A stretch of 64,000 nt of DNA from Fibrella rubiginis (GCF_017353185.1 NZ_JAFMYV010000001.1:682001-746000); one strand, 5' to 3'; positions 48,136 through 57,516 are shown, counted from the stretch's first letter. The notes: generated by a model not told the origin, from the letters alone. Made by a program: numbers and translations.

Positions 48136-49548
48136 ATGACTTCCCGCAGAACCTTTATCAAGTCGGCTTCGCTGGCCGCTGCCGCGTTTACTATTGTGCC
48201 CCGCCACGTGCTGGGGCGGGGGTTTGTGGCCCCTTCCGACAAACTCAATATTGCCGCTGTGGGCTGCGGCGGCAAGGCCGACGTCAACATCCGGCTGGCC
48301 CATAACGGTGGGACCGATAATATCGTGGCCCTTTGCGATGTCGACGACCGGCAGGCGGTGAAGTTCCGGGGGCAGTTTCCGAATGCGCCCTACTTCCGCG
48401 ACTACCGCGAGATGCTCGATAAAGCCGGCAAAACAGTCGACGCGGTGATCGTCTCCACGCCCGACCACATGCACGCGCCCATTGCCATGGCGGCTATGAA
48501 TATGGGTAAGCACGTGTATGTGGAAAAACCCCTGACCCACGACATCTACGAAGCCCGGATGCTCACTGAAGCCGCCCGCCGCAACAAGGTGGTGACGCAG
48601 ATGGGCAATCAGGGTAGCAGCGGCGACTCGACCCGCTACATTGAACAACTGATTCAGGACAAAGTCATTGGCCACGTCCACACCGTTTACTGCTGGACAA
48701 ACCGCCCCGTATGGCCACAGGGGGTGCAATCGCCAAAAGACAAGAAGGAATCGCAGCCGGTACCCGCCGAAGTAGACTGGAACAAATGGCTGGGCACGGC
48801 CCCTTACCGCGACTACCATGCGGCCTACATGCCGTTCCGGTGGCGGGGTTACTGGGATTTTGGCACCGGTGCCCTCGGCGACATGGGCTGCCACTTTATG
48901 GATGTACCCTTCCGGGCGCTCAACCTCAAATACCCCACCTCAGTAGAGTGCAGTGTGGGGTCGGTCTATGCCGATTTTTTCCAGGAGGCTTACTTCGACG
49001 ACGTTTGTCCACCCTCGTCATCGGTGCACATGACGTTTCCGTCGAACGACCGGAAAGTAAAAGAAATCAAGTTTTCCTGGTTCGATGGGGGCATCCGGCC
49101 CGCCCTGCCCGACGGCGTACCCTATGAGCAACTGTTTGCCTCGCAGGACGGGGGCATGTTGTTTATTGGTACCAAAGGCATGCTGTCGGGAGGGCTTTTC
49201 GGCGATAACTTCAAACTGTTTCCTGTTGAGAAATTTGCAAACCAGGCTGCTCCGGCGCCCATCCGTCCGTTGGTGGAGGGCAAGACCGAAGGCCATCAGC
49301 AGCAGTGGGTGAAGGCCTGCAAGCAAGGATTTGGCGCCTACACCTCGTCGGGCTTCGATCAGGCCGGACCGTTGACCGAGACCGTGCTGATGGGTAACCT
49401 TGCTACCCGTAGTTTCCTCGCCCGTGAAAACGGTCAGTTCACTGGTCGCAAAAAGCTGCTTTGGGATGGTGATAACATGAAAATCACCAACTACGATTAC
49501 GCCAATCAGTTTGTGAAGCGCAACTATGCTGGGGGATACACGCTATAG
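48136..49548 (+). CDS. Tat-exported Gfo/Idh/MocA-family oxidoreductase
   Basis: The 470-residue protein begins with a twin-arginine signal (MTSRRTFIKSASLAAAAFTI), then a Rossmann domain (LNIAAVGCGGKADVNIRLA, VALCDVD, VIVSTPDHMHAPIAMAA) with the EKP motif in VYVEKPLTHDIYEA. The C-terminal alpha/beta domain contains GALGDMGCHFMDVPF. These NAD(P)-dependent enzymes oxidise or isomerise sugars. Exported members in Bacteroidota belong to carbohydrate loci, for example acting as retaining glycosidases by an NAD mechanism. The exact substrate is unknown. Confidence 0.9.
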   Translation: MTSRRTFIKSASLAAAAFTIVPRHVLGRGFVAPSDKLNIAAVGCGGKADVNIRLAHNGGTDNIVALCDVDDRQAVKFRGQFPNAPYFRDYREMLDKAGKTVDAVIVSTPDHMHAPIAMAAMNMGKHVYVEKPLTHDIYEARMLTEAARRNKVVTQMGNQGSSGDSTRYIEQLIQDKVIGHVHTVYCWTNRPVWPQGVQSPKDKKESQPVPAEVDWNKWLGTAPYRDYHAAYMPFRWRGYWDFGTGALGDMGCHFMDVPFRALNLKYPTSVECSVGSVYADFFQEAYFDDVCPPSSSVHMTFPSNDRKVKEIKFSWFDGGIRPALPDGVPYEQLFASQDGGMLFIGTKGMLSGGLFGDNFKLFPVEKFANQAAPAPIRPLVEGKTEGHQQQWVKACKQGFGAYTSSGFDQAGPLTETVLMGNLATRSFLARENGQFTGRKKLLWDGDNMKITNYDYANQFVKRNYAGGYTL

Positions 49549-49586
49549 ACCGTTTAACGTATAGTGACTTCGGTTTACAATTATTT

Positions 49587-49594
49587 TAATTTTG
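49587..49594 (+). promoter_or_regulatory. -7 box (TAATTTTG) of the candidate small RNA
   Basis: TAATTTTG is an exact TAnnTTTG match, 39 bp after the stop of the oxidoreductase gene, with no protein-coding frame downstream until 50076. The -33 element is weak. Confidence 0.4.
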
Positions 49595-49599
49595 TAGGA

Positions 49600-49790
49600 A
49601 CTACTCATGCTTTCATGTGTATCTGGCCCGTCACCGGCCTATTCCAGAGCGAAACTACGCAGGTGAAAGTTGAACAAAAAGTATCACAAACGAGAGGAAA
49701 GTAGCGGACTGATGTGACACCTTGTTGCAGCAGATGTCTAAGGAGTGGTTGTTTTAGCAATAGCTATGGCAATCACTCCTTTCTTTTTGG
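49600..49790 (+). ncRNA. candidate small structured RNA of unknown class
   Basis: The unit runs from an exact -7 box (49587-49594) to an intrinsic terminator about 190 bases later. The terminator has a 12-bp stem (49740-49751 with 49770-49781, one G-U pair) with a small inner hairpin TAGC-AATA-GCTA, followed by TTCTTTTT. The body has a hairpin TCTGGCCC...GGCCTATTCCAGA near 49622-49648 and further short stems. I compared it by eye with 6S, tmRNA, SRP RNA, RNase P RNA and common riboswitches and found no convincing match. It could instead be a long 3' UTR of the oxidoreductase gene. Confidence 0.35.
49740..49781 (+). terminator. intrinsic terminator of the candidate RNA unit
   Basis: AAGGAGTGGTTG and CAATCACTCCTT pair over 12 bp and are followed by a T-rich tract (TTCTTTTT). 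Confidence 0.75.
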
Positions 49791-49997
49791 TAGTCGATTG
49801 TACCGCAACATACCCCCTTGAACATGACTCATCTCTTAAGCCCGAGACCATCTGTCTACTCAGGATATATACTCAAGACGTTTTGTCGGGGCTTAGTAAT
49901 AGTATAATTCTGTGTTTGTTTTGAATGAAACAAATTACATATGTTAAAATTTACAACGACTTAATTCAATATTAATACATTGACTGTCACAACGTTG

Positions 49998-50005
49998 TAT
50001 GTTTG
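49998..50005 (+). promoter_or_regulatory. promoter of the first TonB receptor gene
   Basis: TATGTTTG is an exact -7 box, 71 bp before the ATG at 50076. A TTG at 49980-49982 lies 15 bp upstream of it as a possible -33 element. Confidence 0.55.
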
Positions 50006-50075
50006 CGCCAGAATCCATGTAGCTACATGTAAACGTAAAACCACCTGATTTGTACGCAACTTTTCTCAGCGATTT

Positions 50076-52499
50076 ATGTCCGTTTCTTTACGAATCAAAC
50101 AAACACTTACTCTTTTATTTTGCTGTTTTACACTGTTGCCTGTACTGGCTCAGACACCCAACCGCTTTACCATCAGCGGCTATGTTCACGAGACGGGTAG
50201 CCACGAAGCACTACCCGGCGTATCGATCCGCCTGGCCAATCGCTCGCTAGGCACCCAGACCAACACCTTTGGCTTCTATTCGATTACGCTGCCCCAGGCC
50301 GATTCGGTTACGCTGATCTTCTCGCTGGTGGGCTACCGGCCCCAAACCCGTACAATGGCCCTGCGTCATCACCAGACACTGGAGGTAGAAATGACGGCTG
50401 GCCAGCAACTTGACGAAGTAGTGATCAGCCTGCATGGTCAGCAAAAGCAGGTCAGCGACAGCCCACAGATGAGCCAGATCGACCTGCCTGTTGCTCAGAT
50501 TAAGAAAATTCCGGCCCTGCTGGGCGAGAAGGACGTGCTCAAGGTGCTCCAGCTTATGCCCGGTGTGCAGAAAGGGTCGGAAGGCCAGGCGGGCCTCTAC
50601 GTACGGGGGGGTGGTCCCGACCAAAATTTAGTTGTACTCGACGATGCGGTGGTCTACAACGCCTCGCACCTGTTCGGCTTTTTCTCGGTCTTCAACGGCG
50701 ACGCGCTTAAGAGCGTGGAACTGACCAAGGGCGGTTTCCCCGCCCGGTTTGGGGGGCGGCTCTCTTCGGTGCTCGACCTGACGATGAAAGACGGAGCCCG
50801 CGACAAAATTCATGGTGAAGTGGGCGTTGGCCTGATTGCCGCCCGCATGATGCTGGAAGGGCCGCTAGCGAAGGCGGCTCACGGCAAACCAAGCCGTGGC
50901 TCGTTTATTATCTCGGCCCGGCGCACCTACCTCGATCTGCTGTCGGCGCCTATCATGAAGTCGAAAAACAGTAGCAGCACCAGCGGGGGCTACTTCTACG
51001 ACCTCAACGCCAAAGTCAATTATGACCTCGGACCCCGCGACCGTATTTACCTGAGTGGCTACACGGGCCGGGATAAGTTTTGGGCGGGCGATACCACCAG
51101 CGATCTGAGCGTGGGCCTGAGTTGGGGCAATGCCACCGGCACCCTGCGCTGGAACCACCAGTTTTCGCAAAAACTATTTGCCAATACGTCGCTCATTTTC
51201 AGCGACTACCAACTCAATATCGACGCTAACCAGTGCATCGACGCTACAAATCGTTTCCTGCTGAATTATACGTCGGGTATCCGCGATTTCTCGTTTAAGC
51301 ATGACTTAGATTTTTACCCAACCCCAACCCATGCGCTGCGCCTGGGCGTGCAGATTACGGCTCACCGCTTCACGCCCAGTGCCAGTGTTGTACAAAACAC
51401 GCTTACCAACATTCAGCGCCCTGCTGCTCCCACCGACGTGCTGGAAGGTGGTGTGTACCTGGAGGATACGTGGCGTCCTGATACCCACTGGCGGGTTAAT
51501 GGTGGGTTGCGGCTGAGTTCATTCACGGGAGCCGGCGTGGCTTACCTCCGCCCCGAACCCCGCCTCTCGCTGGGCTATATGTTGCGGCCCGACTTTTCGG
51601 TAAAAGCGTCTTACTCGCTTATGAATCAGTACGTTCACCTGCTAAGCAACACCGGTATTGGGTTGCCTACCGACCTCTGGGTGCCCACTACCGACCTGGT
51701 AAAACCCCAGCAGTCGCAGCAATGGGCGGCGGGGCTGGCCAAAGATTTCGCTGATGCGGGGCTGGCGCTGACCGTAGAAGGCTATTACAAACAGATGAGC
51801 AACATCATCAACTACAAGGAAGGAGCCAGCTTTTTGGTTATCGAAGATCCTACCTCAGCGCGGCGGGCACGTTGGGAAGACAACGTAACGGCGGGCCGGG
51901 GCTGGAGCTACGGGGCCGAAGTGCTGCTGCAAAAGAAAGAAGGCCGGTTTAGCGGTTGGGTGGGCTACACCCTCTCCTGGACGCAGTGGCAGTTCAGCGA
52001 TCTGAATGAGGGCCGCCCCTTTTTCCCCCGCTACGACCGTCGGCACGACATCTCGGTGGTGGGCATGTATGACCTCAGCCCCAAAATTACGCTATCGGCT
52101 ACGTGGGTCTACGGCACGGGGCAGGCCCTGACTATACCCACGGCGCGTTACCGGGCATTTGGATTGAACACCAACGCGGACATGCAGGAGGGCGGTACCC
52201 CGGCCAGCACATCGACGGCGTTCAACAACACCGGTGTATCTGACTTTTCTGCCGAACGGAATGCCTTCCGTGCCGAGCCATACCATCGCCTCGATCTGGG
52301 CATTCGGTTCCACCGCAAACGCCCTCAACACGAAGGTATCTGGGAGCTTAGTGCCTACAATGTATATAACCGCCGCAATCCGTTTTTCTACAACCTGGAA
52401 GGCAAAAAGCAGGGTGTTGGTCAACCGGTGGCTACCGTCCTCTACAAATATTCTGTGTTTCCCGTAGTGCCGTCCGTGAGCTACACGTACAAGTTTTAA
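50076..52499 (+). CDS. TonB-dependent receptor with CarboxypepD_reg-like domain, copy 1
   Basis: The 807-residue outer-membrane protein has a signal peptide (LTLLFCCFTLLPVLAQ) and a carboxypeptidase-regulatory-like domain (FTISGYVHETGSHEALPGVS to about residue 110). The plug domain contains IKKIPALLGEKDVLKVLQLM, YVRGGGPDQNLVVLDDAVVY and GGFPARFGGRLSSVLDLTMK. The beta-barrel ends in VPSVSYTYKF with terminal Phe. A TonB-box-like LDEVVISLHG precedes the plug. The ligand is unknown. It is followed by a DUF4249 lipoprotein gene, and the same gene pair is repeated 4 kb further on. Confidence 0.93.
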   Translation: MSVSLRIKQTLTLLFCCFTLLPVLAQTPNRFTISGYVHETGSHEALPGVSIRLANRSLGTQTNTFGFYSITLPQADSVTLIFSLVGYRPQTRTMALRHHQTLEVEMTAGQQLDEVVISLHGQQKQVSDSPQMSQIDLPVAQIKKIPALLGEKDVLKVLQLMPGVQKGSEGQAGLYVRGGGPDQNLVVLDDAVVYNASHLFGFFSVFNGDALKSVELTKGGFPARFGGRLSSVLDLTMKDGARDKIHGEVGVGLIAARMMLEGPLAKAAHGKPSRGSFIISARRTYLDLLSAPIMKSKNSSSTSGGYFYDLNAKVNYDLGPRDRIYLSGYTGRDKFWAGDTTSDLSVGLSWGNATGTLRWNHQFSQKLFANTSLIFSDYQLNIDANQCIDATNRFLLNYTSGIRDFSFKHDLDFYPTPTHALRLGVQITAHRFTPSASVVQNTLTNIQRPAAPTDVLEGGVYLEDTWRPDTHWRVNGGLRLSSFTGAGVAYLRPEPRLSLGYMLRPDFSVKASYSLMNQYVHLLSNTGIGLPTDLWVPTTDLVKPQQSQQWAAGLAKDFADAGLALTVEGYYKQMSNIINYKEGASFLVIEDPTSARRARWEDNVTAGRGWSYGAEVLLQKKEGRFSGWVGYTLSWTQWQFSDLNEGRPFFPRYDRRHDISVVGMYDLSPKITLSATWVYGTGQALTIPTARYRAFGLNTNADMQEGGTPASTSTAFNNTGVSDFSAERNAFRAEPYHRLDLGIRFHRKRPQHEGIWELSAYNVYNRRNPFFYNLEGKKQGVGQPVATVLYKYSVFPVVPSVSYTYKF

Positions 52500-52551
52500 C
52501 CGTTCTTTTTTAACCTATTGAGATCACCAAACCGTGAACATTCTTATCAAC

Positions 52552-53508
52552 ATGAAATCTCTTTTTTACCTGTTGCCCGTATTGCTGATAACTGCCTGTA
52601 CTAATTTGAAAACGGAGGTCAACCCGTCGATGCTGAATGATCAGAGTGAAAAAATTGTGGTCAATAGCTATATCTCCCCGCAGGATACTCTCCTGAAAGT
52701 GAAAGTGTCGCGCTCGAAACCGGCGGTATCCGGGGCGGCTGTAGTGCCTCCGTTCAACGTCAATAATGCCACGGTAAGCCTATCAGACGGTAGCCGAAGC
52801 ATTTTGTTTACCTACAACAACACGGCTGAATATTACCAGGCCAAGGCAACGCTGTTGCCCATCCAGACCGGCAAAACCTACACCCTGACCGTGACCTCTG
52901 CCGACGGTAAGCAGGTAACGGCTCAGTCTACGGTTCCCAACCAGGTGCCGATCAGTTCTATTTCGCTCGATTCGACCATTTCCAGCACCAGCACCGAGTG
53001 GCAGAAATCGTTTCGCGTTCATTTTACGTGGCAGGACCCAACGGCTGAAACTAACTATTACATGTATTGCGGTTATTTTGCCTGGAATAGCAAAATAGCC
53101 CCCACGGCCAATGGAAAAGTAAAGTCGACCGTGCCAGCAGTAGCACCGCTCCCGTTTATCACCCAGGCCACAACCGATAACCTGATCTGCGACAACCTGC
53201 AGCAGGGTGGTGCGCTGAGCACCCAATCGGCAGATGTGGTTACGCTGACCATAAACAAACAGGAAGCCAACGCGGCAGAAGCCATCAAACACCTGTCGGT
53301 TGGCAAAAGCCTGCCCGGCGCCAGGCTCACCTTACGGCTGGCCAATACCGATGCGTTTTTCTACACCTACACATCGGCCGTATTGCGGCAGAAGCAGGCA
53401 GGTACCAACCCCTTTGCCGAGCCGGTACCCATCCCGACCAACGTGAAGGGCGGCCTGGGTTGTTTTGCCGCCTACAACCGGACCGAGAAGGTGTTGCTGT
53501 TAAAGTAG
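52552..53508 (+). CDS. DUF4249 lipoprotein, partner of TonB receptor copy 1
   Basis: The protein has 318 residues from the ATG at 52552; a GTG six codons earlier is possible. It has a lipobox (LLITAC, Cys16), then VNSYISPQDTLLKVKVSRSK, YTLTVTSADGKQVTAQSTVP and the C-terminal GGLGCFAAYNRTEKVLLLK, which define DUF4249. These surface lipoproteins are regularly encoded right after FecA-type receptors and are assumed to help ligand capture, like SusD, but no function is proven. The gap to the receptor gene is 52 bp. Confidence 0.88.
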   Translation: MKSLFYLLPVLLITACTNLKTEVNPSMLNDQSEKIVVNSYISPQDTLLKVKVSRSKPAVSGAAVVPPFNVNNATVSLSDGSRSILFTYNNTAEYYQAKATLLPIQTGKTYTLTVTSADGKQVTAQSTVPNQVPISSISLDSTISSTSTEWQKSFRVHFTWQDPTAETNYYMYCGYFAWNSKIAPTANGKVKSTVPAVAPLPFITQATTDNLICDNLQQGGALSTQSADVVTLTINKQEANAAEAIKHLSVGKSLPGARLTLRLANTDAFFYTYTSAVLRQKQAGTNPFAEPVPIPTNVKGGLGCFAAYNRTEKVLLLK

Positions 53509-53600
53509 GAACTGGGGTTTAGTTGCAAGATTCGCCAGGCCCGGCGGGGCGCAACATCGGTAGTAGCCTACACATAGTACAGGCTCACCAACGCAAAGCC

Positions 53601-53665
53601 CCAGCGGGGCGTAACAGGCGGACCAGAAATATTCATTCTGGTATCCGCATGTTACGCCCCGCTGG
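53601..53665. repeat. REP-like hairpin after the first receptor-DUF4249 pair
   Basis: CCAGCGGGGCGTAACA (53601-53616) pairs exactly with TGTTACGCCCCGCTGG (53650-53665), and GCGGACCAGAA pairs inside with TTCTGGTATCCGC with a small bulge. A related unit (CGGCGGGGCGCAACA) is at 53532-53546. Such 'CCAGCGGGGCG' palindromes are common dispersed repeats in Bacteroidota. It lies between the plus-strand DUF4249 gene and the minus-strand lipoprotein gene, where it can end both transcripts. Confidence 0.8.
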
Positions 53666-53677
53666 TCCTGAAATACC

Positions 53678-53965
53678 CTAGCATTTCAGATCATTAACCG
53701 ATGCCCTTGCGGCCGTGATTTGGGCCTGCGTTACGGTTGTACAGCCGGCAGCGGCATCCAGATAAGCGTTGGCAGTAGTTTTGACGGCCGTGCAGTTAGC
53801 TGGCGTCTGCGCTTTAGAATAAGCTACTATGGCGTCGGAATAGGCTTGTGCCCGCGTACCGGCCAGTTGGCAGGAGTCTACTGCGGCGACGGAATCGCTT
53901 TTTTTACAGCCAAACAAAAAAATAATCGTCGTTACGGCGATGAGGGAGGTAGTGCGAAGACGCAT
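53678..53965 (-). CDS. small Cys-containing lipoprotein, unknown function
   Basis: This 95-residue protein has a lipobox (IIFLFGC, Cys20) followed by KKSDS. The short helical mature part has four further Cys (DSCQLAGTRAQAYSDAIVAY, ANCTAVKTTANAYLDAAAGC, final Cys), probably two disulfides. The helical repeat pattern resembles other small Bacteroidota lipoproteins of no known role. It is encoded opposite to and between the two receptor-DUF4249 pairs and is not part of the duplication. Confidence 0.7.
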   Translation of the reverse strand: MRLRTTSLIAVTTIIFLFGCKKSDSVAAVDSCQLAGTRAQAYSDAIVAYSKAQTPANCTAVKTTANAYLDAAAGCTTVTQAQITAARASVNDLKC

Positions 53966-54140
53966 GATATAAAATTGATTTGTAGTTGATAGTGAGGTTC
54001 TTGTCAGACGACCTCGTTAAGGTCGGCTCAGGGCCAAAGCAGACCACCAGGCATTGAGCTACCGTAGGCAATACTGACTTATCGGTAGGTGTAGCAGGCG
54101 ATGTCACGTAGTTTTCGCAGTTTTGCGCGTAACTATACGT

Positions 54141-56564
54141 ATGAGACAAACGCTCTACCTTTTGCTATGCTGGTTGGTGCTGACAGTCACCGCTATTGCC
54201 CAATCACCCACCCGCACCACCATCAGCGGCTACGTTCGTGAAGCGGGTAGCCGTGAGGCCCTGCTGGGCGCTACTGTCCGATTAGCCGACAGGCCGGTTG
54301 GTGCCCAGACGAACACATTTGGCTTCTACTCGCTTACCCTGCCCGAAGCCGATTCGGTTACGCTGATCTTCTCACTGGTGGGCTACCAGTCCCAAACCCG
54401 TACGCTGTCCTTTCGCCAAAGTCAGACGCTGTCTGTTGATCTTGTGCCGGGGCAGCAGCTGGACGAAGTAATTATTAGCGAAAGACGGGGACAGGGACGG
54501 GTGAGCGACAGCCCGCAGATGAGCCAGATCGACCTGCCCATCGCCCAGATCAAAAAGATTCCCGCCCTGCTGGGCGAGAAGGATGTGCTCAAGGTGCTCC
54601 AGCTCATGCCCGGTGTGCAGAAAGGCTCGGAAGGGCAAAGCGGCCTGTATGTGCGGGGCGGCGGGCCGGACCAAAACCTGATCGTGCTCGACGATGCGGT
54701 GGTCTACAACGCCTCGCACCTGTTCGGCTTTTTCTCGGTCTTCAACGGCGACGCGCTTAAGAGCGTGGAACTGACCAAGGGTGGTTTTCCCGCCCGGTTC
54801 GGGGGGCGGCTCTCCTCGGTGCTCGACCTGACGATGAAAGACGGGGCGCGCGACAAACTCCACGGCGAGGTAGGAATAGGCCTGATTGCCAGTCGGTTAC
54901 TGCTTGAAGGCCCCCTTAATAAACCAGCGCCGGGCAAGCCCAGCCGCTCATCATTTATCGTGTCGGCCCGGCGCACGTATCTCGATATTGTGTCGGCTCC
55001 AATTGTGAAGGCGCAGACCAATGGCGAAACATCAGCGGGTTATTACTTCTACGACCTCAACGCCAAGATCAACTATGACCTTAGCCCCCGCGACCGGGTC
55101 TACGTGAGTGGTTATTTCGGGCGCGACCGGTTCTATGCCAGTGACAATGTAGACGGTACCAGCGTGGGCATGGGCTGGGGTAATGCCACCGCCACGGTGC
55201 GCTGGAACCACCAGTTCTCGCAGAAACTATTTGCCAACACCTCGCTGATTTTCAGTGATTATAAATTCGACATTGCCGCTAACCAGCTGATTGACGCGCA
55301 GAGCCGGTTTGTGCTCGATTACACGTCGGGTATCCGCGACTTTTCCGTCAAACATGACCTCGATTACTACCCCGTGCCTACCCACGCGTTGCGGTTTGGG
55401 GTGCAGGCAACCGCCCACCGCTTCACGCCCAGCGCCATTGTGTTGCAGAACAACAGCCTGGCCAACATCCGGCGTGAGATTGACCAGATCGACGTGATCG
55501 AGGCTGGTCTATATGCCGAAGACACCTGGAAACCCGACGACCACTGGCGCATCAACGGGGGGCTACGGGTTAGTTCATTTACAGGCAGTGGCGTCTCCTA
55601 CGTTCGGCCCGAACCACGGCTTTCGTTGGGGTATGTCATTCGGCCCGACCTGTCGTTGAAGGCGTCCTATTCACTGATGAACCAGTATGTTCATCTGCTG
55701 AGCAACACCGGTATTGGGTTACCTACCGACCTCTGGGTGCCCACCACTGCCCGGGTAAAGCCCCAGCAGTCGCAACAGGTGGCGGTGGGACTGGCCAAAG
55801 ACATTGCCTCAACCGGCTTTGCCCTCACCCTGGAGGGTTACTATAAGCGGATGGATAACATCATCAACTACCGCGAAGGGGCCAGTTTTCTGCTTATCGA
55901 CGACCCTACCTCAGCGCGGCGGGTGCAGTGGGAAGACAACGTGACGGCGGGCCGGGGCTGGAGCTATGGGGCCGAAGTGCTGCTGCAAAAGAAAGAAGGC
56001 CGGTTTAGCGGCTGGGTGGGCTACACCCTCTCCTGGACGCAGTGGCAGTTTGCCGAACTGAACGGAGGACGCCCGTTTTTTCCCCGCTACGACCGTCGGC
56101 ACGACATCTCGGTGGTGGGCCTGTATGACCTCAGCCCCCGCATTACCCTCTCGGCTACGTGGGTCTACGGTACGGGCCAGGCGCTCACCGTGCCTACCGC
56201 CCGCTACCGTGCCTATGGCCTCAGCAATGGTATTGATTACATTAAAAACGACCAGGGGGCAGTGACCAACGTGCAGCCTACGCTCTACACCAGTGTGGGG
56301 GTGCGGGACTTTGGCCCGGAGAAAAACACATTTCGGTCTGAACCCTACCACCGGCTTGATCTGGGCGTGCAGTTTCACCGAAAACGCCCTACCCACGAGA
56401 GTGTCTGGGAGTTTAGTGCCTACAACGCCTACAACCGCCGCAACCCATTTTTCTACAACATCGAAAGCAAGCGACAGCCCGTTGGGCAGCCCGACATGAC
56501 GGCGTTGTACAAGTATTCGGTCTTTCCTATTGTGCCATCGGTGAGCTACGCCTACAAATTCTGA
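54141..56564 (+). CDS. TonB-dependent receptor with CarboxypepD_reg-like domain, copy 2
   Basis: From the ATG at 54141 (MRQTLYLLLCWLVLTVTAIA) the protein has 807 residues and the same architecture as the receptor at 50076: regulatory-like domain, LDEVIISERRG TonB-box region, plug with IKKIPALLGEKDVLKVLQLM and YVRGGGPDQNLIVLDDAVVY, and a barrel ending VPSVSYAYKF. It is a paralogue by tandem duplication. The plug and one barrel segment are nearly identical in DNA, including a 95-bp identical run (54687-54781 with 50637-50731), while the signal peptide and extracellular loops differ. A TTG six codons upstream is less likely as start. Confidence 0.93.
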   Translation: MRQTLYLLLCWLVLTVTAIAQSPTRTTISGYVREAGSREALLGATVRLADRPVGAQTNTFGFYSLTLPEADSVTLIFSLVGYQSQTRTLSFRQSQTLSVDLVPGQQLDEVIISERRGQGRVSDSPQMSQIDLPIAQIKKIPALLGEKDVLKVLQLMPGVQKGSEGQSGLYVRGGGPDQNLIVLDDAVVYNASHLFGFFSVFNGDALKSVELTKGGFPARFGGRLSSVLDLTMKDGARDKLHGEVGIGLIASRLLLEGPLNKPAPGKPSRSSFIVSARRTYLDIVSAPIVKAQTNGETSAGYYFYDLNAKINYDLSPRDRVYVSGYFGRDRFYASDNVDGTSVGMGWGNATATVRWNHQFSQKLFANTSLIFSDYKFDIAANQLIDAQSRFVLDYTSGIRDFSVKHDLDYYPVPTHALRFGVQATAHRFTPSAIVLQNNSLANIRREIDQIDVIEAGLYAEDTWKPDDHWRINGGLRVSSFTGSGVSYVRPEPRLSLGYVIRPDLSLKASYSLMNQYVHLLSNTGIGLPTDLWVPTTARVKPQQSQQVAVGLAKDIASTGFALTLEGYYKRMDNIINYREGASFLLIDDPTSARRVQWEDNVTAGRGWSYGAEVLLQKKEGRFSGWVGYTLSWTQWQFAELNGGRPFFPRYDRRHDISVVGLYDLSPRITLSATWVYGTGQALTVPTARYRAYGLSNGIDYIKNDQGAVTNVQPTLYTSVGVRDFGPEKNTFRSEPYHRLDLGVQFHRKRPTHESVWEFSAYNAYNRRNPFFYNIESKRQPVGQPDMTALYKYSVFPIVPSVSYAYKF

Positions 56565-56571
56565 TCCGCTG

Positions 56572-57516
56572 ATGAAAACCTTAGTCTACCTGGTTTCCCT
56601 GATGCTACTGACCGGCTGTGGCAGTTTGCGCAATGAGGTGAACCCCTCGGTGTTGAGCGCGGGGGGCGCAAAGCTGGTGGTCAACAGCTATATCTCGCCG
56701 CAGGATACCCTGCTGACGGTGAAGGTGTCGCGGTCGAAACCGGTGCTTATTGAGCCCAGTGAAGCGCAGCCATACGTGGTCGAAAACGCAACCGTCACCC
56801 TCTCAACAGGTGGTCAGGTAGTGGTTATGCGCTACAACGGTGCCCGGCAGTTGTATCAGGCCCGCCCAGCGCTCATGCCTATCCGTACGGGGCAAACGTA
56901 TACGCTCACGGTCTCTACCCCCGACGGCAAGCAGGTCACTGCGCAGGCTACTGTACCTCAACCCGTACCCATCAGTGCCATCAGCCTCGATTCTACGATT
57001 ACCACAACCGGCACCACCAAAAACAAAGCTTACCGGATCAGTTTTGTGTGGGAGGACCCGGCCACCGAAACCAACTTCTATCAGTATGGGGGCTATTTTC
57101 AATGGCGCGACAGCAAGTTTACCTACCCCATTGGCGGGCAGAGCGAAGTGCCCGTGCCCAATATCCTCGTCCTCTCATTCAACCGCGACAGAGTTACAGG
57201 TAATGTGCTCAGCGACGACCGCCAGCAGGGGGGGCTGCTCACCTCGCAGTCGGCCAATGTAGCCTCAATTGCAGTGCAGAAGGGCGATCCCAAAGCCGCC
57301 GAATACGTGACCTACACGTATCCGGGTGCGCGGGTGGTGGCGCAACTGTTGAGCACAGAAGAAAGCTACTATCGCTATACCGACGCTGTTTTTCGGCAAC
57401 GTCAGGTGGGCAATAGCCCGTTTGCCGAACCCGTACTGATTCCGTCTAATATTGCGGGGGGGCTTGGCTGTTTCGCTGCCTACAACCGGACAGAAAAGGT
57501 GCTGCTGCTGAAATAA
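56572..57516 (+). CDS. DUF4249 lipoprotein, partner of TonB receptor copy 2
   Basis: The 314-residue lipoprotein (MKTLVYLVSLMLLTGC, Cys16) is the paralogue of the protein at 52552. It shares VNSYISPQDTLLTVKVSRSK, YTLTVSTPDGKQVTAQATVP, ISAISLDSTITTTGT and the final GGLGCFAAYNRTEKVLLLK. The middle region (QWRDSKFTYPIGGQSEVPVP) differs, as would be expected for a ligand-contact part. It starts 7 bp after the receptor stop and is surely co-transcribed. The role as a SusD-like partner is inferred from gene order only. Confidence 0.88.
   Translation: MKTLVYLVSLMLLTGCGSLRNEVNPSVLSAGGAKLVVNSYISPQDTLLTVKVSRSKPVLIEPSEAQPYVVENATVTLSTGGQVVVMRYNGARQLYQARPALMPIRTGQTYTLTVSTPDGKQVTAQATVPQPVPISAISLDSTITTTGTTKNKAYRISFVWEDPATETNFYQYGGYFQWRDSKFTYPIGGQSEVPVPNILVLSFNRDRVTGNVLSDDRQQGGLLTSQSANVASIAVQKGDPKAAEYVTYTYPGARVVAQLLSTEESYYRYTDAVFRQRQVGNSPFAEPVLIPSNIAGGLGCFAAYNRTEKVLLLK

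Larger units (their letters stand above)
49549..50075. other. 527-bp gene-free region with a candidate RNA unit and a promoter
   Basis: No protein frame is supported here. The left half holds an exact -7 box, a GC-rich foldable stretch and an intrinsic terminator. The right half is AT-rich and ends in the promoter of the TonB receptor gene, followed by a 14-bp palindrome (CATGTAGCTACATG, 50016-50029) in the presumed leader. Confidence 0.7.

Noticed and set aside
49690..49725. Possible hammerhead or RNase P RNA motif (GAGGAAAGT and CTGATG)
   Set aside because: The GAGGAAAGT lacks the following conserved CCGGGC context of RNase P RNA, and CTGATG is not followed by the GA and GAAA core needed for a hammerhead.
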